A stretch of DNA of 64,000 nt from Rhineura floridana (lineage: Eukaryota; Chordata; Lepidosauria; Squamata; Rhineuridae): NCBI RefSeq assembly GCF_030035675.1, contig NC_084487.1, positions 32,468,474-32,532,473 on the forward strand, read 5' to 3'. The notes beneath the pieces were generated by a model. That model saw only the letters and a program-made list of their open reading frames with translations. It did not search any database and was not told the DNA's origin. Made by a program: the position numbers and the translations under genes. Positions 59,859-64,000 of this stretch are shown here, one piece after another (within the stretch, counting starts at the first letter, position 1; each line of letters starts with the position of its first letter).

Positions 59859-59945
59859 CTGCACGAACAGGTATAGCTCTCTTTATATTCCCCTCCCACC
59901 TTTTCTGCTCTTCTTACCGCCTGATGGGAAATGTAGTCCTACAAG
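59859..59945 (-). promoter_or_regulatory. Candidate RAB19 promoter and non-coding first exon
   Basis: On the minus strand ACTACATTTCCCAT (ZNF143-type ACTAYRNNNCCCR motif, about 59925-59941) is followed some 70 bp later by a consensus donor GCAG|GTAAGA (exon end 59859). This is the arrangement expected of a small 5' UTR exon for RAB19, about 4.7 kb upstream of its ATG. No transcript evidence. Confidence 0.35.
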
Positions 59946-60132
59946 TTCAATGCTTCAGGCTATCCCGTTGGTAAAGCGACGCTAATCCAACTCGATCCTT
60001 CTTATATATATATATATTTAAAGAAAAGTTAAAGCACCAAACACGAGAGAGTTACTGGTGTATGGATTCATGTGAACCAGGCCCTTACCACTTCTGCAAA
60101 GGAAGTGTTACATCTCTTTGAATTACATACAT

Positions 60133-60483
60133 AAGTGATTCCCAAACTCTCCCCACCACCACCTGAAAATGGCTGAGGGTTTTAGCTGTCCACTTAATGA
60201 ATTTCTGCCGGTTGCAGCAATTGTAATGCACTGTGTTAGTTGCTGTATGGTTTTTATTGCATTTTATTGTGTCTTTTATTTCTTATATTGCATTTTATTA
60301 TATTACAATTTGCGTTCCACAGAATTCAAGTTGTAATACAAGAAAATACAATATAATAAATGAAGGAAGCAATAAAATACAGTTAAAAATCAATATGAAT
60401 ATTTAATGCAGACATGCTGCAGACCACGTGAACGAAGATCGCAGAACACTGGTGGCCTGTGGATCACAGTTTGGGAACCCCTG
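60133..60483. mobile_element. hAT/Charlie-like DNA transposon with perfect 8-bp duplication
   Basis: Ends AAGTGATTCCCAAACT and, inverted, 'agtttgggaacccctg'; flanked by ACATACAT at 60125-60132 and 60484-60491. AT-rich body without an open frame. Confidence 0.75.
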
Positions 60484-60491
60484 ACATACAT

Positions 60492-62380
60492 GATGCTAGA
60501 AAGTGAATCATCATCAAGTACTCATAAAGAAGCAAAAGGTGAAATCCTGTGCATGTCTGCTCAGAAGTAAGTGCTATTGATTTCAGTGAGTAAGTGGATC
60601 CGATATAGGACTGCAGCCTTAGGCATACACAGGATTGCACTGCACAAAGAGTTTAAGCCAGCACAAGTTTCTCAATCAGAATCAGAAGCACAGAGTAGTT
60701 TACAGCAATTTAACTCTAGCGGTTTCTAGTCTTTTGTTGTTGTTGTTACGGCTTTGTTTATGCATTGCCTTATTATACCCAAAAAGTCTCAAGGTGACAG
60801 GTACATAGTAAAGCCTTATTTATAAGAAAGCATATAGTACTGCAAGAGAATGCAAGTACAGAGAAATAAAGCACAGGCCTGATGTCTTAAAAGAAAAATC
60901 TCAACCTCTTTGTTAATGATCCAGTCCCATTCTACACTGTTGACTCAGAATTACTACTGTAGTTTAGGATGTACCTGCAGGTACATAGAGCCTTACTTTG
61001 GTAAGGATGCTCCTTGCATTATTAAGCCTAATTTACTGCTAACATTAAATATATATGTTTCAGCGATAGATTTAAGAATAATGTTTTAAAATGGTGAACT
61101 ACCCCCCTGCAAACTGCAATGAGAATCTTTTTTCCACACAGCAGCCAAGTAATTGATACAGATCTCTAGACTCCAGGAGATAATGATTAGATAATAAATA
61201 AGATCCAGACCCCAGGAGAAAACCATTGCTTAGATCTGGCAATAGAAACTATTATCTTCACCTTCTCTTCCTACTTTGCATATCCTTTGCAGTTTTTTCA
61301 TTCCAGGATCTATACCTATGGGCCATGCCTACTTGAAGTTGCCACTTTCTAAAAAGGCCAAGAGGTCTGTTCTTTTAGAGGGACATAGCAAGTGAAAAAT
61401 CAACAGATATCCCAGTAACCTCACTTCTTGATGTCAGGAAAGATTCCACCTGTTGGTCTTCTGCCTGTCATGTAGCTGTTAAATGTACACAGTTAAACTG
61501 AACTTAAAAATGGGGCAAGCATAAAATTAGGAACTAGTTGCCTGTCATACCACTATTAGAAGCACAGATGCCTTTGCTAGGAAACAAAAAGGTGACAGTG
61601 ATATTCCCTACAATGAGCTGTAAAATTCTTTCTACCATACTATCTGCAGAGAACAGTAGAGTTTTTACAGCACATTCATTAGCTCCCTTTACATTTTTAT
61701 TTGTGAAGAGCTCTGTGCAGTTCAAAACTGCACATTCCTGTAACAGGTTAGTTGTAAGTCACTTTGGATTGCTTTGCAAGGAAAGCGACTAATAATAATG
61801 GTAATAGTAATAGTAATAATAGTCCAATAAGAGACATCATTTTACATATTTGTGAGAATATGCTTTTAAGCGCACCCACTCTCACCCACACCTATTTAGA
61901 GATTATGCAACTTTCTGAAGTCTGTAGCAGGTGGCAGGCATTGAACAGGTACAGTCCTTATTAGCATGGAGATCCAGTGATGAAGAAAACAGCTCATGGA
62001 TTTCTAAGTGGCAGACAGCTGTCAAAACGCACCACAGCTTTTGTCGGGGAGGGGAGGGGTAGGGGGGAGGAGGGTAGTAATAATAATATCCCTGCTTTTG
62101 AAATCAGTGGGAATTAAGCCCTATGCATTCTATGTATACTTTTTCGGTGTAATTCTTAAACAGTGAAACGGATCTGACTCGAGGAAATGAACGAGAGTTG
62201 ACGACCCAAGACGAAGACAACGACCTATTCCCATTGGGAATTTTTAATCTTCTGAACAGGGCAAATTGACGGACCGATCCTATTACGTGTTTACTCAGAA
62301 ATCAGTCCCATGAAGTTTAACAGGGATTTTTACTCCCAAGGAAACAGGCATAGGATTGCAGCCTCAAAGGGATAGAATAG
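60492..62380. other. Spacer upstream of the 62.4-kb promoter
   Basis: No gene recognised. Holds short degraded MITEs around 60540-60640 and 62265-62370 with 'cctgtgcatgtctgctcaga' / 'ataggattgcagcc' ends, a TAA/TAG simple repeat at 61789-61825 and a G-rich run near 62045-62075. Confidence 0.5.
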
Positions 62381-62389
62381 AGTCAGATA

Positions 62390-62720
62390 CTAGGTACAGT
62401 GCTGCCCGATCCTACGCGGAGTCGGACGCACGCGCCGCCGCGGCCCCCTAAACCCAGCAAAAGCAATGGGTTTAGCGCCTGCCTAAAACCGCGTACGAGC
62501 GGGCTGTGACCTGAAAACGAAAGGGAAGGCGCAGGACTACAACTCCCAGAATGCACCACGAGAAAAACCCGAGAGGGAGAGGCAGAGCGCGACCGGCGCC
62601 GGCTCGGAAGAAGAGGCGGTCATGTGACTTCCTGGAAGTTGCCTTGGAAATGTAGGAGGTGAGCGGTGTTTACGTGGAGGTTCTCCGCGGGTTGTTAAAG
62701 GGGGAGAAGCTCAGAATGGC
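62390..62720 (+). promoter_or_regulatory. SLC37A3: CpG-rich promoter, probably of SLC37A3
   Basis: Dense CpG block. Contains a full ZNF143/Staf-type site ACTACAACTCCCAGAATGCA at 62536-62555 and GTCATGTGAC at 62619-62628, an M-box/CLEAR-like site for MITF/TFE factors. The assignment to SLC37A3 rests on gene order (SLC37A3 lies next to RAB19 in human, in the orientation expected here), not on coding sequence. Confidence 0.5.
62560..62658 (+). other. SLC37A3: Candidate non-coding first exon of SLC37A3
   Basis: The CpG-rich stretch ends at a donor GGAG|GTGAGC (intron from 62659). No ATG-led conserved protein is seen before it, consistent with a 5' UTR exon; coding exons would lie beyond the window. 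The left limit is a guess. Confidence 0.35.
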
Positions 62721-63659
62721 TCCCTTTTAGAGGGTGTGGGAGGGGAAAGGAGGGGTGATATTAGGGGGCATGTATTGCTAATTCAAGCCCATGCTAACTG
62801 CGGGTTGTGAGATGGCTTGGATGATTCCTCTAGCACACTGTGCTTCGTTTTATGAAGGGAATGTAATTTAGATCTTTTTTTAAAAAACTTTTGCTGTCGG
62901 GTTTAACCTAGATTCAGACGTCTGCTCTGCTCCCGGGCGTGCTTTGCTTGCAAGTAGATTGCCCCTGACTTCAGTGGGAATCGCTTAAGAATTCTAAGTG
63001 ACAGCGTGTGCTTTTCCAGAGCAGCCTTCTGCCACGTAGCAGTTTTAGCAGGTGGCGTCTTCTCTGTTGCTTTAGCTGTATGCTGGGACACGATTTACAC
63101 GACACAGGCGTTAAGGGAATGATGTTAAAGGACATGCGAGTAGGGTGAGTTAAAGGAAGGGGGATCTGGGAGCTCTGTGTTTCTTCCCAAATAAACATGC
63201 AAAAGGTTTTTAGGCTGAACCTGGTCAGATTGTAATTCCACAATCAAATAATGTTTCTTACAAGTGTTTGTTATGTTCAGATGGCATTAGCAGTGGGTAT
63301 GGATTTAAAGAGATTTTGTAACTTTATTTTGGAATGCCAGCGCTCTATAGAAAACAAAAGGCATCCTTACAGGCTTGGCACCATATGGCGTTCCTGGTAA
63401 AGCGGTGCAGCTAATACATGTGAAATGAAAGACCTCTTCAGTCAGTCTTATTGATTTGATCATGTTTTAAGTCAGGACCAGGAATTTTTGGTGTATGCTA
63501 GCTTCTTGCTGACACAGATCCAGTTCAGGCAGTAATAGACTGGAGTGTGGGAATGTGCCACAGGTTTCTGTTCTCTTGTATGTCTTCCTACCTGCCTTCT
63601 ATGACTTGCTGTAACCATTGTTTTACTCTTTTGTTGTTTATCTGCATCTAGCCATCCCC

Positions 63660-63760
63660 TAACTTGTGTAACATTTCGCTTGATGAAGAGTTCTGGATAA
63701 TTCAAAAGCTTGCCATGTTTTTGTGACTTTTTGGTAGGCCCTTATAAAGATATTATCCAA
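63660..63760 (+). ncRNA. Hammerhead-ribozyme-like core, degenerate (Penelope-type tail?)
   Basis: TTGATGA (63680-63686), A, stem II GAGTT/AATTC with a 6-nt loop (63688-63703), then AAAA and GCTT. An intact hammerhead would read CTGATGA ... GAAA, so both conserved boxes carry one change. The following 'gcccttataaagatatt' resembles the end of repeats known from many vertebrates and linked with Penelope-like elements. Confidence 0.35.
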
Positions 63761-64000
63761 CTGTCAAGTTCATAGTTTTAAAGTTAACACTTGCATCAGG
63801 CTTAACCATGGTTAAGATGAATCCAGGTGACCTAAAACCTTGGTTTGGAAGCCTACTTCAAATCATGGTTTCAGATAATGGTTTGGAGGCAATTCTGGTT
63901 AGCTTTAAGTCCAGTTAATCTTAATAAGGACATAATGTGGAATGACGGTTATAGCAAACTAAGGAAAAGAGGAGGAAATATGAATTGGTGGGAGGAAGAA

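Noticed and set aside
1-64000. CRISPR arrays, bacterial operons or integrons
   Set aside because: Spliced vertebrate genes and LINE/SINE content exclude a prokaryotic origin; no regularly spaced repeats exist.

Overview
The window looks like nuclear DNA from a squamate reptile, probably a lizard. Genes are split into small exons by kilobase introns with GT-AG borders, and CpG-rich promoters stand out from AT-rich surroundings. The repeat load is squamate-like: BovB, L1 and CR1 LINEs, tRNA-Ala-like and MIR/CORE-type SINEs, and many short palindromic DNA transposons. The species cannot be named from this alone.

Four loci can be supported. (1) Minus strand, 9152 down to 2179: six consecutive exons of a pseudouridine-5'-phosphate glycosidase (PsuG-type) gene. 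It is incomplete at the left edge, and a candidate upstream coding exon lies at 13374-13494. (2) Plus strand, 17265-42926: a complete eight-exon MKRN1 gene encoding 495 residues, with a CpG-island promoter shared head-to-head with the PsuG gene side and a 3' UTR carrying three AATAAA signals. (3) Minus strand, 55109 down to 50840: the complete three-exon coding region of RAB19 (214 residues), with a possible non-coding 5' exon near 59.9 kb. (4) Plus strand, about 62.4-62.7 kb: a CpG-rich promoter and first splice donor, most simply read as the non-coding start of SLC37A3. The order SLC37A3 - RAB19 - MKRN1 matches human 7q34, and the PsuG gene sits on the MKRN1 side, where humans have no equivalent gene.

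The rest is introns and spacers filled with repeats: hAT-type palindromes with 8-bp target duplications, a Harbinger-like element with TAA duplications, two Tigger-like elements with TA duplications, a truncated BovB 3' end, L1, CR1 and another LINE fragment, nested insertions including one solo LTR, and a 129-bp tandem duplication. Two places carry hammerhead-ribozyme-like cores, and two others form strong hairpins with no assigned family.

The genes do not form an operon. MKRN1 is a ubiquitin ligase, RAB19 a membrane-traffic GTPase, SLC37A3 a lysosomal transporter and the PsuG protein a nucleotide-catabolic enzyme. The links visible here are positional: a divergent promoter (PsuG/MKRN1), convergent ends (MKRN1/RAB19), and divergent starts (RAB19/SLC37A3).
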